Source of the DNA: Hymenopus coronatus
Lineage: Eukaryota > Arthropoda > Insecta > Mantodea > Hymenopodidae
Reading direction: 5' to 3'
NCBI GenBank assembly: GCA_030762935.1
Contig: CM060899.1
Coordinates: forward strand, 13,065,001-13,129,000
DNA length: 64,000 nucleotides
Shown: in pieces, positions 41,890-53,576 of the stretch
How positions within the stretch are numbered: position 1 is the stretch's first letter
Layout: each line of letters starts with the position of its first letter
Notes under the pieces: generated by a model
Told to the model about the DNA's origin: nothing
The model's input: only the letters and a program-made list of their open reading frames with translations
Database searches by the model: none
Made by a program: the position numbers and the translations under genes

Positions 41890-44565
41890 CAGGTCGTGGA
41901 AGCCTACGCATCCAATTATGATCCAGCTTTTATCCCTCAAGGTCCCGTTCAAAGCCCAGGAGTTATCGTTCAGCTCCGACAACCATGAGGACTACAACCA
42001 TCCTTTTATTCATCGCGAGCTAGAACATGCCCTGTTATGTTCTAGACACTCAACTCCTGGGCCTGATGCCATACATGTGTTGCTACTTCAACATTTGTCT
42101 GCTGATGGTAAGCTCTTTCTCCTCCAGCTCTATAATCACATTTGGCATGAAGGTGCGTTTCCTGCTGCATGGCGCGAGGCCACCATTATTCCAATTCTAA
42201 AACCTGGCAAAGATCGCTAACTCACTTCCAGTTACCGTCCATTTCCCTAACCAGTTGCACTTGTAAGGTTATGGAGCATATGCTTAATGGGCACTTTATG
42301 TGGTGTCTCGAATCTCGGGGCCTCCTGTCGAATATTCAGAGTGTGTTTCGTCGGCATCGTTCTACTATCAATCATGTAGTGTCCCTTTGAACTCACATTA
42401 TGAATGGGTTCCTGAGAAGAAACCAAACCATAGTAGTATTTTTTGATTTAGAGAAAGCTTACAACACATGTTGGACTGCCATTCTTCGTGCAGTTCATCA
42501 ATGGGGTTTCTGTGGTCTCCACCCCATATTCATTCACCAGTTCATGAAAGACCAGACATTTCCTGTGCATGTGGGTTCGGTTTTATCTGATTATTTTACT
42601 TGGGTGAACGGAATACCTCAGGGTTCAGTACTGAGTGTCACACTGTTCCTTATAGCTCTCAACCCTCTTGTTGACTGCGTTCCACCAGGAATTTCATCAT
42701 TGCTGTTTGTTAACATTTTGCTGTCTACTTCACAGCTTTGTATACCTGTCATCTTGAGTGTCTTCTCCAACAGTATCTAGTCCTTTTCCTCCTGGAGTAT
42801 GGCAAATGGCTTTCACTTCTCTGCCAAGAAGATGGTTTGTGTAAGTTTCTGGTGTCGGAAAGAGTTTCCTCCATCTCTGCGCCTTGGTGCACAATTACTA
42901 CCATTTGTTAATGAAGTAAAATATCTGGGCTTAATCTTTGATAGAAAGTTATGTTGGTCCAGCAATATTTGAAGGCACAGTGCATCTGTTCTCTTGATAT
43001 TTTATCTATTTTAAGTGGCACATACTGCGAAGCTGATAGGAGCGTCCATCTATGCCTCTGTTGTGCGTTAGGCCATTCTAAATTGAATTAAAGGTGTATC
43101 ATCTACTCTTCCATGCATCTATTCTGTCCTTTGTCGTTTAAGCACCAAACATCACCAAGGCATACAACTAGCAACTGGTGCATTCCACACTAGCCCTGTC
43201 AATAGTGTTTGTGCAGAGACTGCAGAACCACCACTGTGCTATCGCCATGAGTTTCTCTTGTGCAGCTATGCATGCTGTCTGTCCAGTATGTCTCAACATC
43301 CAGCTCATTCACACCTTTTTGACGACAATTTGGATGCTTTGTATAACTCTTAGTCCTTCGCAATCTTGCCATCAGGTGTACGTTTTTTTAAGCTTCTAGG
43401 GCAAATGGGCTTGACCATGCCTGCCATGCTTCCAAAACAAGAAACTTGTTTCTCTCCTTGGCTCCGCCCGGGGACCCCTACCCATCTAGGGTCCCCTAGT
43501 ATTTCAAAGTGGACTGCACCTGATTTCATTCTTCGGTCTAACTTTTTAGCCCTTAAAGACCAACATCGCGACCACATTGTTACTTATACTGACAGGTTGA
43601 AGAATGATCAACGTGTTTAATGTGCCTTTGTGGTTGATAACCAATGTTCTGTTTTTCGTCTTATGACAGTGGTCGATTTTTACAGCTGAGCTATTTGGTA
43701 CTATCGAGGCTTTTTTTTTATGTGCTGCGACATGTGATACCACTCTCTGCCATATATTCAGATTCTCTGAGTACTCTCCAATGTCTTCATTCGCTGTACA
43801 ACTACCACCCTCTCATACAGCAGATCCACTTTGTTTCAGCAGCAGGTCTCAAGGCAACATTTCTGTGGGTGCCTGGTCACATGGGAGTAGCAGGGAACGA
43901 GACGACTGATTCTGCTGCCAAGAGAGCCATTGCATCTTCCAGGATATTTTCTTCTGCCATTTCTGCGGATAATCTTAAGGCAGTGTTATGAGGGACCATT
44001 CTGTCTCATTGTGCAACGGAATGGTCTAGCACTAGTAGAAACAAGTTGCAGGTCATTAAACCACTCTCCGAATCCTGGAAAACCTCTTGTTGTGCCTCCC
44101 ATTGAGAAGAGGTCGTTTTAAGTCGCCTGCTTATCGGACACTGTTATTTTAGCCACTGTCATTTAGTGTGTGGGGAGCCAGCTCCAGTTTGTCATTGTGG
44201 TGCAACATTGACAGTCAGACACATTTTAACCAAGTGCCAATTTTTAGCTCCAGTGTGTCTGATGTTTAGTTTACCACATGGCCTGCATGCCATCTTGGTG
44301 GCCAACCTGGTTGCTATAGAACATGTTTTGTCTTTCATTCGGCAGTGCGCCATGATTGGCCGTATATAGTTTTAATTGTGTTCTACAGGTTTGGCACTAT
44401 ATTGTTTGATTTATTCCTTTAACCTAACTAGGATTTTTACTATTTTATTTTATGGAGAGCTATCTCATACATTTTAATACTCATGTGTTTTTAGTATAAT
44501 CCTTTAGCCCAAAATTTTTAGTGTGCTGACAATCTGCTAGGTTGGGTGCCCTAAAACATTGCTTC
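41890..44565 (+). pseudogene. I-like LINE copy 3, 5'-truncated ORF2
   Basis: Begins within the region just upstream of the RT and runs to a 3' end (AGGTTGGGTGCCCTAAAACA) like that of copies 1 and 2. RT blocks: ELEHALLCSRHSTPGPDAIH, AAWREATIIPILKPGKDR, VVFFDLEKAYNTCW, NGIPQGSVLSVTLFLIALN and SSLLFVN, where the catalytic FVDD has become FVN. RNase H: YSDSLSTLQCLHSLYNYHP and VPGHMGVAGNETTDSAAKRA. Tail: GATLTVRHILTKCQ. Frames change repeatedly. Sequence divergence from copies 1 and 2 is larger than between those two, so it is a different subfamily. Confidence 0.82.
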
Positions 44566-44884
44566 TCTCTCTTACTATAAATAGATTGTTTATACTTAAC
44601 AAGAAGTATACAGTGTATTCTACTCTATTAACACCCACCTGTAAAATCTAGCTCATTACCTATAACAGCAAAAGGAGTCATTTGGACCCCCATATATTTA
44701 AAATTTATAAGGAACCATTTGTTGGGATATCAATGACACAATACAGAAACATAAATGAACAGTTTGCTATTTTAAATAGCAGTACTTTACAGTGTCCTGT
44801 ATTTTATCAATTGAGTGAACATTTCACTGTTATTGCATAAGGCCAGCTTATTTAGACAGTATTGTTTGCAGAAGTCAGTGACCT
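44566..44884. other. Non-coding, nothing recognised
   Basis: Short spacer between LINE copy 3 and a SINE; AT-rich, no features seen. Confidence 0.5.
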
Positions 44885-45102
44885 TTTGTTTTAGTATTTA
44901 ACACTTGCTTTTAGTTCAAATGGCACTGCAGGAAATGAAGATGGAGCACTGGTGGAAGATGTCAGTGGAAGTTGGAGAACCCAGAGAAAATCAGCCCCTG
45001 TGCTGCTTTGTCTATCACAAATCCCATTTGTGGCTGCTTTGGATGGACCACAGCCCGCCTAGGTGACAGGCGAGTGCTGTAGCCACTCGGCATAGTGTGG
45101 CC
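44885..45102 (-). mobile_element. SINE-A, old copy
   Basis: Minus strand: a degenerate head (GCCACTCGGCATAGTGTGG at the right end), CACAAATCCCATTTG, GGAGCACTGGTGGAAG and GTATTTAACACTTGC at the left. The poly(A) tail is reduced to TTTTGTTTT. Clearly diverged from the 17546 copy. Confidence 0.75.
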
Positions 45103-45189
45103 ATAGATAGTTAGTTACTTTGAATAATGTGCATTAAGTATGGCATTTCAGGTAACACAATGCTTCATATTTTTTTAAAGGCATTCCAG

Positions 45190-47752
45190 TGTTGAATCAG
45201 AAATTAGTTTGGCGACATAGATGAGGATGTGTTGTCAGAAACTAGCAAGGGTGATTATAATGATAATGACAGTTCTTTGTTTATGAAAGATGAAGATACT
45301 GGTGTCCCCAAGCTCTCACTTAAATCATCTTGCCAGAGTGAGACTCATGTGGAGGTACAGACAAGTACAGGCATACTAAAAATGGTGGCCTGGGATGGAA
45401 CAGACTGAGAGATATCAAATTGTCATCAAATTTGCCTAGAAGGACTGTTGTAAACATCCTAAAAAGCAAAGAGGACCCATTTTGTATGCTTATTTCTGAG
45501 TAAGTGACTCTGTAATCAGCTGTTTTCATTTGCTATTCAACAAATCTACACTTTGATATCAAGGGTTATTCAATTTCTCAGTTTGATGAGAAATCAACAT
45601 GGTGAATGTCTGCCAACTGACAGGTTTGCCCTTGTTTTAGAAATTTGGAATAAGTTTATAGGAAGTTATCTTTGCAGGTACTGCCCAAGTAAAAAATTAA
45701 TTATTGAGAACAGTTGCTTCCAAGCAAAACCTTATGTAGGTTTATGCAACTCATGCCAAATAAGCATAACAAATATGGTATAAAATTCTGGAATTTTGCT
45801 GAAGTAACATCAGGATATGTCCGCAATGCCTTTCCATATTGGTTAAAGATGATATGTGACCTGAGACAGTAACTTTGGGAGATCATGTTGTATACCTCAT
45901 AGAATCATTTTTCATCCAAGTAAAAAACGTAACAGACAATTTCTTCACCTCTTTTCAACTTGCCAAAAACCTGCAAACAAAGAAAACATCATTGGTAGGA
46001 ACAATCAACAAAATTTGCCATGAAATGCCTGATGAGTTAAAGAAACCCACAGCTAAATTCTATTCCAAAACCATTTTGTGACAGGCTGGTAATGAGACAG
46101 CATCCTGACAGTTTATCAAGGAAAGAAAATTAAGATCATTGTTCTTCTTAGTACTAAGATTGAAGTAGAAACACACTTGTAAAGACACAATAAGATTTTA
46201 GAGCTAAAAAGCCCTTTATAGACCTTATAAATATAGTGAGAATAGCTATAGAACAATCTTTGGAATGGAATAGCCCGTTATATCTAGTGTTTATAAACTT
46301 TACTAAAGCTTTTGACTCAGTTAACAGAAGTAATAATGGGGAAAGGTAAAGGAAATTGGAATTTCAAGTGAATGATAAATGTAATTAAAAATATGTGCGC
46401 TAATTACATTTGTTTCCTGTCACCAGGGTAACTATCCTTCCCTCTTTGAGTGACTGTTTGCTGTCACCACTATTGTTTACCTTGGTACCAGATGACACTC
46501 TGAAACAGATGCAGGAGAGGTTACCAATGGGGACTAAATGAAAGACTGGAGAATGTAGAGAATGCAGATGATGTATGTATGATGGTCCATAGATTCTCGG
46601 ACATTGACAATAAACCACAAGATTTAGACAGATTTTCATGTGCAGCAGGATTACATATAAATGGAGAAAATACCAAAGCTATGACAATTCACAGTAAAAC
46701 ACACACTAAAATCAAACTAGGAAAACTAGAGATCAAGAAATTAGTGAATTCTCCTATTTGGGAAGGGTCATATCTAAAAATGAGGATTAAATGAAGATGC
46801 TAATGCCAGAATTAGAACTGCACAGTTATTCTCACTATGGGAATCAAAACAAAAATCCTTAGAATTGAAAGTTAGAACATTTAATACAAAATCTGTCTTA
46901 TTATATGGATGTGAAAATTGGAAAGTTGAAACCTCAATTGCTAAGAAATTACAAGTTTAATGGTAGAGAATAATCATGAAAATATGATGGACAAGGACCA
47001 TTTCAAATAAGGACCTGTAGAAAATACCTAACGAATAGGAAAGAAGTGAAATATAGGAAATAAAAATGGATTGGACATGTGATGAGAGAGGATCGTGGTA
47101 TAGCTAAAACAGCTATTGATTGTGACCCTCAAGGATCAACTAGGAGAATAGGTAGACCCAGAATTGCATGGCATAGCACAGTTAAGAAAGAGGCAAGAGC
47201 TGGAAGGAAATTAAGGTATTGTCAAAGAACACAGAATACGCTGGGATGCATTCATTAAGGCCCTATCCTTCCCAGAAGAGTATGAAGAGTTTACTGCTGC
47301 AGCTCTTCTAAGCACACTACATGCTGAAGCAGCAGTGGGCAAAGAAAGGAAGGAGAAATCAGAAATTGTGGCTTTCTACAACACTACCATATTTGAGGTA
47401 GAAGTGATAGACCAAATGATATGTATATATACTACTAAAGTAGTATAAAGGAGGTGGTCATTCCAGGTTTTCTACAATATATTAGACATTGCTGCTACCA
47501 ATGCATGGGTCCTTTGTAATCAAGTAAGGGATTATAAGGGTGACCAGAAAGAACCTGTAAGGGAAAGAGATTAGAAAAACCAAGACCAAGAGTTTCACCT
47601 GAACCAACAACAACCGATAAAGCAGATAAAAATGCCAGATCAGTTTGTGTAAAGGAAATAGAAACAATGAAGTTAGTGACATGTGCCAAAAAGCTGTGTA
47701 AGCAAAATGTGCAAGAAAAGTAAAAGTTATGTGCAAAGTGTATGAAGAATAA
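45190..47752 (+). pseudogene. piggyBac transposase relic, split by a LINE
   Basis: In mixed frames: an acidic leader (SKGDYNDNDSSLFMKDED), RDIKLSSNLPRRTVVNILKS and EDPFCM (45415-45500), VIQFLSLMR and CLPTDRFALVLEIWNKFIG with CPSKKLIIE (45560-45720, the IDE region), NKYGIKFWNFAEVTSGYVRN (45765-45825), VTDNFFTSFQLAKNL and TTLVGT-like SLVGTINKI (45930-46020), and YQGKKIKIIVLLSTKIEVET (46110-46170). After the inserted LINE it resumes with SEIVAFYNTTIFEVEVIDQM (47355-47420), VFYNILDIAATNAWVL (47468) and the Cys-rich tail (CQKAV, KCARKVKVMCKVYEE) with stop at 47750. These are piggyBac family blocks in the right order. Frameshifts and stops throughout. Confidence 0.82.
46176..47340 (+). pseudogene. 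5'-truncated LINE RT fragment inside the piggyBac relic
   Basis: Broken RT and C-terminal sequence: LYLVFINFTKAFDSVNR (palm motif A, about 46290), NADDVCMMVH (active-site box region, 46563), DLDRFSCAAGLHINGENTKA (46626), FNTKSVLLYGCENWKVE (46880), then MDWTCDERGS-like wGH region and RRIGRPRIAWHSTVKKEA (47140-47190). This combination (DD box, LLYGCE, GRP-W repeat tail) is of the RTE/CR1-like kind; the exact clade is uncertain. It is bounded by piggyBac sequence on both sides, so it inserted there. Confidence 0.75.
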
Positions 47753-49057
47753 AGAAACATGATTAAAATCGAGCTAAGGTTATGCAAAGAGTTCAAACTA
47801 GAACCACAATACCTCAATCTTTAAGGGTATGTATGACTGAAATTTAATGAATAACCACAAAAATCTACTATTTTAAACCTTGGTTCCATAAAATAATTTA
47901 AACATACGTGAACATAAAAAAGCTACAATTGGGCACCAGTTAAATGCCCAAACTGGAGTTACAGGAAAGCATTAGAGGTAAAACTGCACTGGACTGGGGA
48001 AGAAAAACTTCAGTTTGACAAGATGTCATTCGCATTATAGAAAGTAAAAAACAAAGTTATGCAAGAAGAAAAGGACAGAAAAGGCAGCAGCAGAGGGAAG
48101 GAAAATGAAAGCTGGTGTATTTTAATGGGAGCCATGCACTCAACTGTTTCCTTGTTTTCTTGCTATTGATAGTTTTAGCTTTTTTCTTCCTGTAAAATGC
48201 TCCTTGTGCAGCAGTTTATCTGTTAAACAAATAAAATTTGCTCTTCATGTCCACAGAGGTACAGTAAATAAAAATTATTCCAAGCTTAACTGTCAGGTGT
48301 ATCTGAGCATAAGTTTTCAACCTTCAAACATAAAAATTATATTTTTATGACAAAAAAGCACATTCATAACTTAAAAAGTTGTTGGGGTCGAAACCAAAGG
48401 AGAGACAGAGAAACCTAGGGCAATTTCAAACATTGAATTTGTTGTGGACTTAAGGTTAAAATATTAGACCAAAATTTTAATTTTTTTGTTCCAACATTCT
48501 TTTTAGTGGCATGAGAAAATCATAAACAAGGTTGACTATAACCTCCAAACCACTCGAGCAAAATAAATGAAATTTGCGTAACTTATTTTCATTATATTAC
48601 ATCTATGGTATACATTTCAAACAGTTGGCATTACTAGTTTGAAATTTCAAACTTAAAGCAAAATATATAAAGTTATTGCTGCAAATAATATTTTATACAA
48701 GATTAAATTGTTTCAGTTTCAGAGTACAAATTTTGTGTATGATTCACACAGTTCTAGTGTTAAAAGGACAATTTCTTTTCCCAATGCACTTTTTAATTGT
48801 CAGTGTCAGCCTTAAATTGTCTGTCCATGTAAGAGCCGTTGACTAATAGATAACACTGGCCAACAACATTTTAAAAGTTTCCTGTATCCAAAACAAAATT
48901 AATGAAATCTTATGTAATTTGACCTCCCTAATTTGAAAATGACAGTAAAAAAAGTTCTTAGTTTTTTATAGAAGATGCATGTGTTACAAGTTTCAATATT
49001 GTTCGTGCAAGAAAATATAAATATATTTTTTTTAAGCTTAATGTCCTGTAACCTGGT
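47753..49057. other. Non-coding, nothing recognised
   Basis: AT-rich; the minus-strand hydrophobic frames at 47482-47817 lie opposite the piggyBac tail and are not genes. No repeats or ends were identified in the rest. Confidence 0.45.
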
Positions 49058-49276
49058 TGGTTATAATGGACAATGAATGAACTTGATGAAATGATGCTCA
49101 AATGATCTCAGGGTCCATGGAACTTAAAGTTACTTGACATTCGTCTTCTCAGGATAAGGGAAAACCCAAAAAAAAAACTTATCTGAGTAACTCACCCTAA
49201 GCGAAATTCGAACTCACTACCTTTTGAATGTGAGGCAGACACACAAAATACTGCCACACTACCCAGGCGGGCTAAA
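49058..49276 (-). mobile_element. SINE-D (tRNA-like head, conserved body)
   Basis: Minus strand from 49276: AGCCCGCCTGGGTAGTG head, TCTGCCTCACATTC, B box GAGTTCGAATTTC, then GGGTGAGTTACTCAGATAAG, a T run and GGGTTTTCCCTTATCC, GACGAATGTCAAGTAAC, and CATTTGAGCATCATTTCATC to the end. Only copy in this window, with a different head and body from SINE-A and SINE-B. Target duplication not resolved. Confidence 0.7.
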
Positions 49277-49359
49277 TAGCCTTTAATCACATACCTTATA
49301 AGTGAAGTATTTTGGTTTGTCTGCTATATTCTAACTCAGGAGCATCTCTTATTACAGAC

Positions 49360-50774
49360 TAGCAACAGTCTGCAAGCATAGATGTACTCCATTTTCCCTG
49401 ATAACAACATTCAAGAGTAGCAGCATCCTGATGAAAATGTTCACCATGCTCATCACTCACTGCACCAAAATTTTCAGGAAAAAAGTCTAGGTGTGAGTGA
49501 AGGAAGTGCATCTTCAGAGACATGTTGCACCTCACTCTGTTATAAGCCATCAACATATCCTCCACTAATTTTTAATAATTAGGCACTCTTTTGTTACCAA
49601 GGAAGTTAAGCACAACTGAGGAAAATGCTTTCCATGCAGCTTCCTCCTTGCAAGTTAGAAGTCCATGAAAATGTCCATTGGACATTACCCTTTTATTTGG
49701 GGACCAATGAATATTCCTGCTTTGATTTTAGACTCACTTAAACATAGAAATTTATGAAAAAGGTGCCTAAAGGCTTCTCTATTTCAATTCATACCTAAAT
49801 TTTTTCATAAGTCCCAGTTTAATGTGCAATGCAGGCATTATTATTTTTCTCTCGTCAACCACTGGTCTGTAAACAACGTTTTTGGTACCTGATTCTCAGT
49901 TTTGTGTCAGAGGCCATCTCTTTGTTGCATAAGGTTTATGCTTTGCACATTTCACATAAAAGGCAGCCGTATTTCGTATAATCCTGCTGGACACCTAATA
50001 TGATTTCCATTACTTTTAAATTTGCACATATGCACCACTTGTACTTATCAAAATTTATACAGTCAATTAGTAGTTTCATATTATCGTATGTCTCTTTCAT
50101 ATGAGTGGCATGACCAGTAGGAATACTTGGTAATTTGTTGCCTTTTTGGCCTAAAACAACTTTAAGGCTGAGTTTAGAGGAGTCTATAAAAAAGTGCTGC
50201 TCTTCTGGATTATGTTGCATGTTCGTGGCGACCATCAGTACATCCACATCATTACAAAATACATTTTCTTTCTTAGAAAAAAATGTTGTAGTGAATGCTG
50301 ACAAACCCAAAAGCTTGTTATTTTCACATTTTCTTCAAGAATGTTCCACTCCCTAAGACGTAATGCCAACAACTTGGCCTTATTCTTAGGGAGATCTAAG
50401 TCTCTCACAAGGTCATTTAGTTGAGTTTGAGTCAGTTTATGAGTTTCAGGCACAAAGTTTGTATCTTGAGATGTTGACGGTACTGCTTCTTCAGAGGAGG
50501 GTAAGGGCATGTTGTCAGAATCCAGGATGTAGGAGGCTGGAGGAGCAGGTATCAGTAAGTCATGGCTATGTGGTTCAGGGCAGATGGCTGAGGGAATATT
50601 CATGTAAGGTAAAGCACGTTTCTTCTTACTATTCTTACCAGTAATGGAAGGAACCATACAGAAGTAGCAGTCCTTTACATGCTTTCTTTCCTCCCTCCAG
50701 ATCCTTGGTATAGCAATATTTTGTAACTTTCTTGAAATGTCTGTTATTTTGAAGGCATTGAAATAGTGTTTCAC
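49360..50774 (-). pseudogene. Decayed multi-copy orphan protein family member
   Basis: Reading down the minus strand: a Ser/Pro-rich front part (ALPYMNIPSAICPEPHSHDL; EEAVPSTSQDTNFVPETHKL), LTQTQLNDLVRDLDLPKNKA with ALRLREWNILEENVKI, then NDVDVLMVATNMQHNPEEQH, FFIDSSKLSLKVVLGQKGNK, GHATHMKETYDNMKLLIDCI, YGCLLCEMC, LHIKLGLMKKF, IKAGIFIGPQIKG and, at the end, MSLKMHFLHSHLDFFPENFG plus AVSDEHGEHFHQDAATLE. I recall closely similar proteins as numerous uncharacterised entries in arthropods and other invertebrates, which suggests a mobile-element ORF, but I know no assigned function. Conserved acidic and His residues (DSSK, HSHLDFFPE, DEHGE-HQD) look RNase H/DDE-like. Several frameshifts and stops. 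Confidence 0.6.
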
Positions 50775-51974
50775 ACAGTCACATACTTAACAGTGAACTC
50801 AGTTGCTAAAGGAATGGCAAGCTGAGGGTTGGACTCTACCTGCTAGTCATAAATCAACCCTGTTTAAACAATATGTACTCACACTAATTTCCACTAGTTA
50901 AAGCCTAATACAACAACCAGAACTGTGTGTTGTAGAAATGAGAATCAATCTACAAAAATGAAGGGCTTTTTCATGTTTAGTGACCCAAAATTCATAAGTT
51001 ATGACTAATTTATCTCAAATTCATTTTGGCTGTTGACCAGTGTAAGCTTTATCATAACAGCATTATCATATTCATGTATGCTATTCTTCTCTCTGCATGA
51101 AAATAACAGCATTTCTATATCAATATAATCCTTTGCAAATTACATATATACAATTAAATAAAAAAATATTTTGGGATATATACAAATCACTTTGGTATGT
51201 TCACTATAAAGGTTGTAAAAGGTATTTAAAAAATACTTGTGAAATAACCACATATGTCACAAAGTAAACTCACCGGTGGATAATCAAAAATCCATTATAT
51301 ATGTCACATATTGTTGAGCCCAGTGAAGTGAAACTTAATTAGAAACTTTATTAATTTTCATTGATTTAGTAATCATAGATGCATTTAAAAGTTTATTTAT
51401 GAAATAGGTATAATTACTTCAATTTTATACTGCTAATAGTTTATGACCAAATAATTTTACCAGTAAGGTATTCTATCTTTCCTTCTTCAGAAGTGTTGAA
51501 CAATTGCTGTGCAAATAAAATTAATGATAAATTGTTATTTATTACATTATGCTTGAATAACACTTGTAAGGGGTGAAAATACAAATTGTATTAATTTATA
51601 TGAGTAATTGTATTTTTCTGTAATAACATGGCACTGAGACATGTACAAGTTATGATATCATACTCAAAGTATTTGAACAATAATCAACCAGAGAGGAAGA
51701 ACCATTTCATTTATCTAAAAAAGATTGGTATGTAATCAAATGAGAATGGTGATAATGAATTTGTGTCAATACAACAGGATAAAGAGAATGGTGTAAATAA
51801 AAAAGAAAAAGAATTGTTAAATCCAAAATTATGATTAAAAATAAACATGTAAATTACAATTTCATCATTGGCAGCCCACAATTTATGACACTATTTCTGA
51901 TTAAAAATGTTATCATTTCACTACCAAATAATGATTATCATTTATTATCAAAAATGATATAAAACAATTAATAA
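50775..51974. other. Non-coding, nothing recognised
   Basis: Very AT-rich; no frames or repeats worth naming. Confidence 0.5.
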
Positions 51975-52443
51975 CTATAATAATAATAATTTTATTCACC
52001 ATTTAGATCATGATACATGATATGGGCTTCGTCAATAGAACAATAATTATATACAATTTGCACAGTACTTATACAAGGTTTATAATGTATATTATTTACA
52101 ATTGAATTGTCATATATTCACTTACTGAATAAAAGGTATGTTGTAGTAGAAAGGATTTTACTTCTTTATTAAATTGTTTCATGTTTTCTATTTTTTTAAT
52201 GTTTGCTGGTAGTTTATTATATAGTTTAATTCCTAAATTTGTGACATTATTTTTTAGAATGTTTGTTCTGCATATCTGAACATGAAGGTTATTTTTTATT
52301 CTTGTGTTATGAGGATGGATATCTGTATTTGTGCATAATTCACTTTGATTTTTCTTAATATGTTTTACAACTTCTGCTATAAATGTACATGCTAATGGTA
52401 AAATATAGAGATTAGAGATATTAATAATAGAGCAATATCTTAT
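51975..52443 (-). pseudogene. LINE ORF2 C-terminal tail, open but truncated
   Basis: The minus strand from 52440 to a TAA at 52098-52100 reads about 114 codons without a stop: SNLYILPLACTFIAEVVKHI, HPHNTRIKNNLHVQICRTNI, LKNNVTNLGIKLYNKLPANI and MKQFNKEVKSFLLQ, ending SVSEYMTIQL. The NTR-K-N-HVQ / RTN / LGIKLYNKLP pattern is the familiar C-terminus of CR1/jockey-like LINE reverse-transcriptase proteins. The 3' UTR ends in a TAA-type repeat near 51975-51990. The RT is missing, so this is a 5'-truncated insertion of some recency since the frame is intact. It has no start codon. Confidence 0.72.
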
Positions 52444-52498
52444 AATAGAATAATGTATTGGTCAATATGAGCAATGAAAGACTTCTTAGGTAGTGCAA

Positions 52499-52580
52499 AA
52501 TTAAAATTTAGTTGAGTGGATTTTGTAACACTACATCACTTGATGTAGTGTTACAAAATCGACTCAACTAAATTTTAATT
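52499..52580. repeat. Near-perfect 82-bp palindrome
   Basis: Left arm 52499-52538 and right arm 52541-52580 are complementary with one mismatch (TGGATTTT against AAAATCGA) around CT. It lies directly beside the truncated 5' end of the LINE tail at 52443. No coding sense. Confidence 0.88.
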
Positions 52581-53576
52581 GTTAAAACACATCACTGTCT
52601 CAAAGTCTGTTCCACAAAAGTGCAATAGAGAAGAGAATAGACATATACAAAAAACTGGACATCTTAACACACAGAGCCCCCGTAACCAATCTCATTTCAG
52701 ATGATTTACATATCATCCTTGGGCACACAACAAATTTTAGAAAATCTTCAAGACTTATAACATCACTTTAGCCCTAAAAAAACAATCACTGTATTCAGAA
52801 ACTGCTATACAAAAATTTAAAAGATCCTATCCCAGCAAACAAAAAACCTGTCATTTATGAAATTAGAATCCCAAACTGTAATCCAGTATATATATTAAGG
52901 ACTTTTGAACTAAATTAAAGGAACATCTGAAAAACCAAAAATACAAACAAAAGAAAAATCAGCAGTGGCCCATAATTTCCAGTTATCAAGATATGAAATC
53001 ACACCGAATCCAAAATAGTTAATACCAGCTTATAAACACTGAATTAGATGACTGGGGGAAGATGTATATCATAATGAAAAAGAACCGTATCATTAATATA
53101 GGTTTACCATCATACAGTAGCCTCTGGAATTTCACCAGATGCATTCACACCACCTCAATCGTTGACACCAACAAAGTAAGATTTAGTCAGAATTAAGGGT
53201 TGAAAATGGGAACAAGTGTTCCAGAATTTGGTCCCAGTAAGTAATTACTAATTGATGTTTGTGTTACAAAAACTGACCCAATTTATTTTAATTTAATATT
53301 AAAATCATCCCATCACTACTACAAGCCTCTTTGCCTATTTGCAAAATTTCAAAATAACTTTTTATTATTGGAACCAGTTGAAACATTGAATGCTACAGCC
53401 GGTATTGGAACACAGTTCTCCTGCAGTTGCTCTAACTATTAAGCTACTGTGACAACATGTCGGTATGCCATTCAGTCTTATTACTGATAACATATTTTTT
53501 ACCTGGTTCAACCAAACAGTATGTCTCCCTTCAGTACAACTTTTAATAAAATAGCCTGGACAGTTAGTGACAACAT
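52581..53576. other. Non-coding, possibly decayed coding sequence
   Basis: The plus strand gives polar fragments with stops (KLDILTHRAPVTNLISDD; NRIINIGLPSYSSLWNF) that hint at a dead ORF, but I recognise no family. Confidence 0.35.

Noticed and set aside
47482..47817. Hydrophobic minus-strand frame resembling a membrane protein
   Set aside because: Lies opposite the piggyBac C-terminal relic, which is the better-supported reading; hydrophobicity comes from antisense of Lys/Asn-rich codons.
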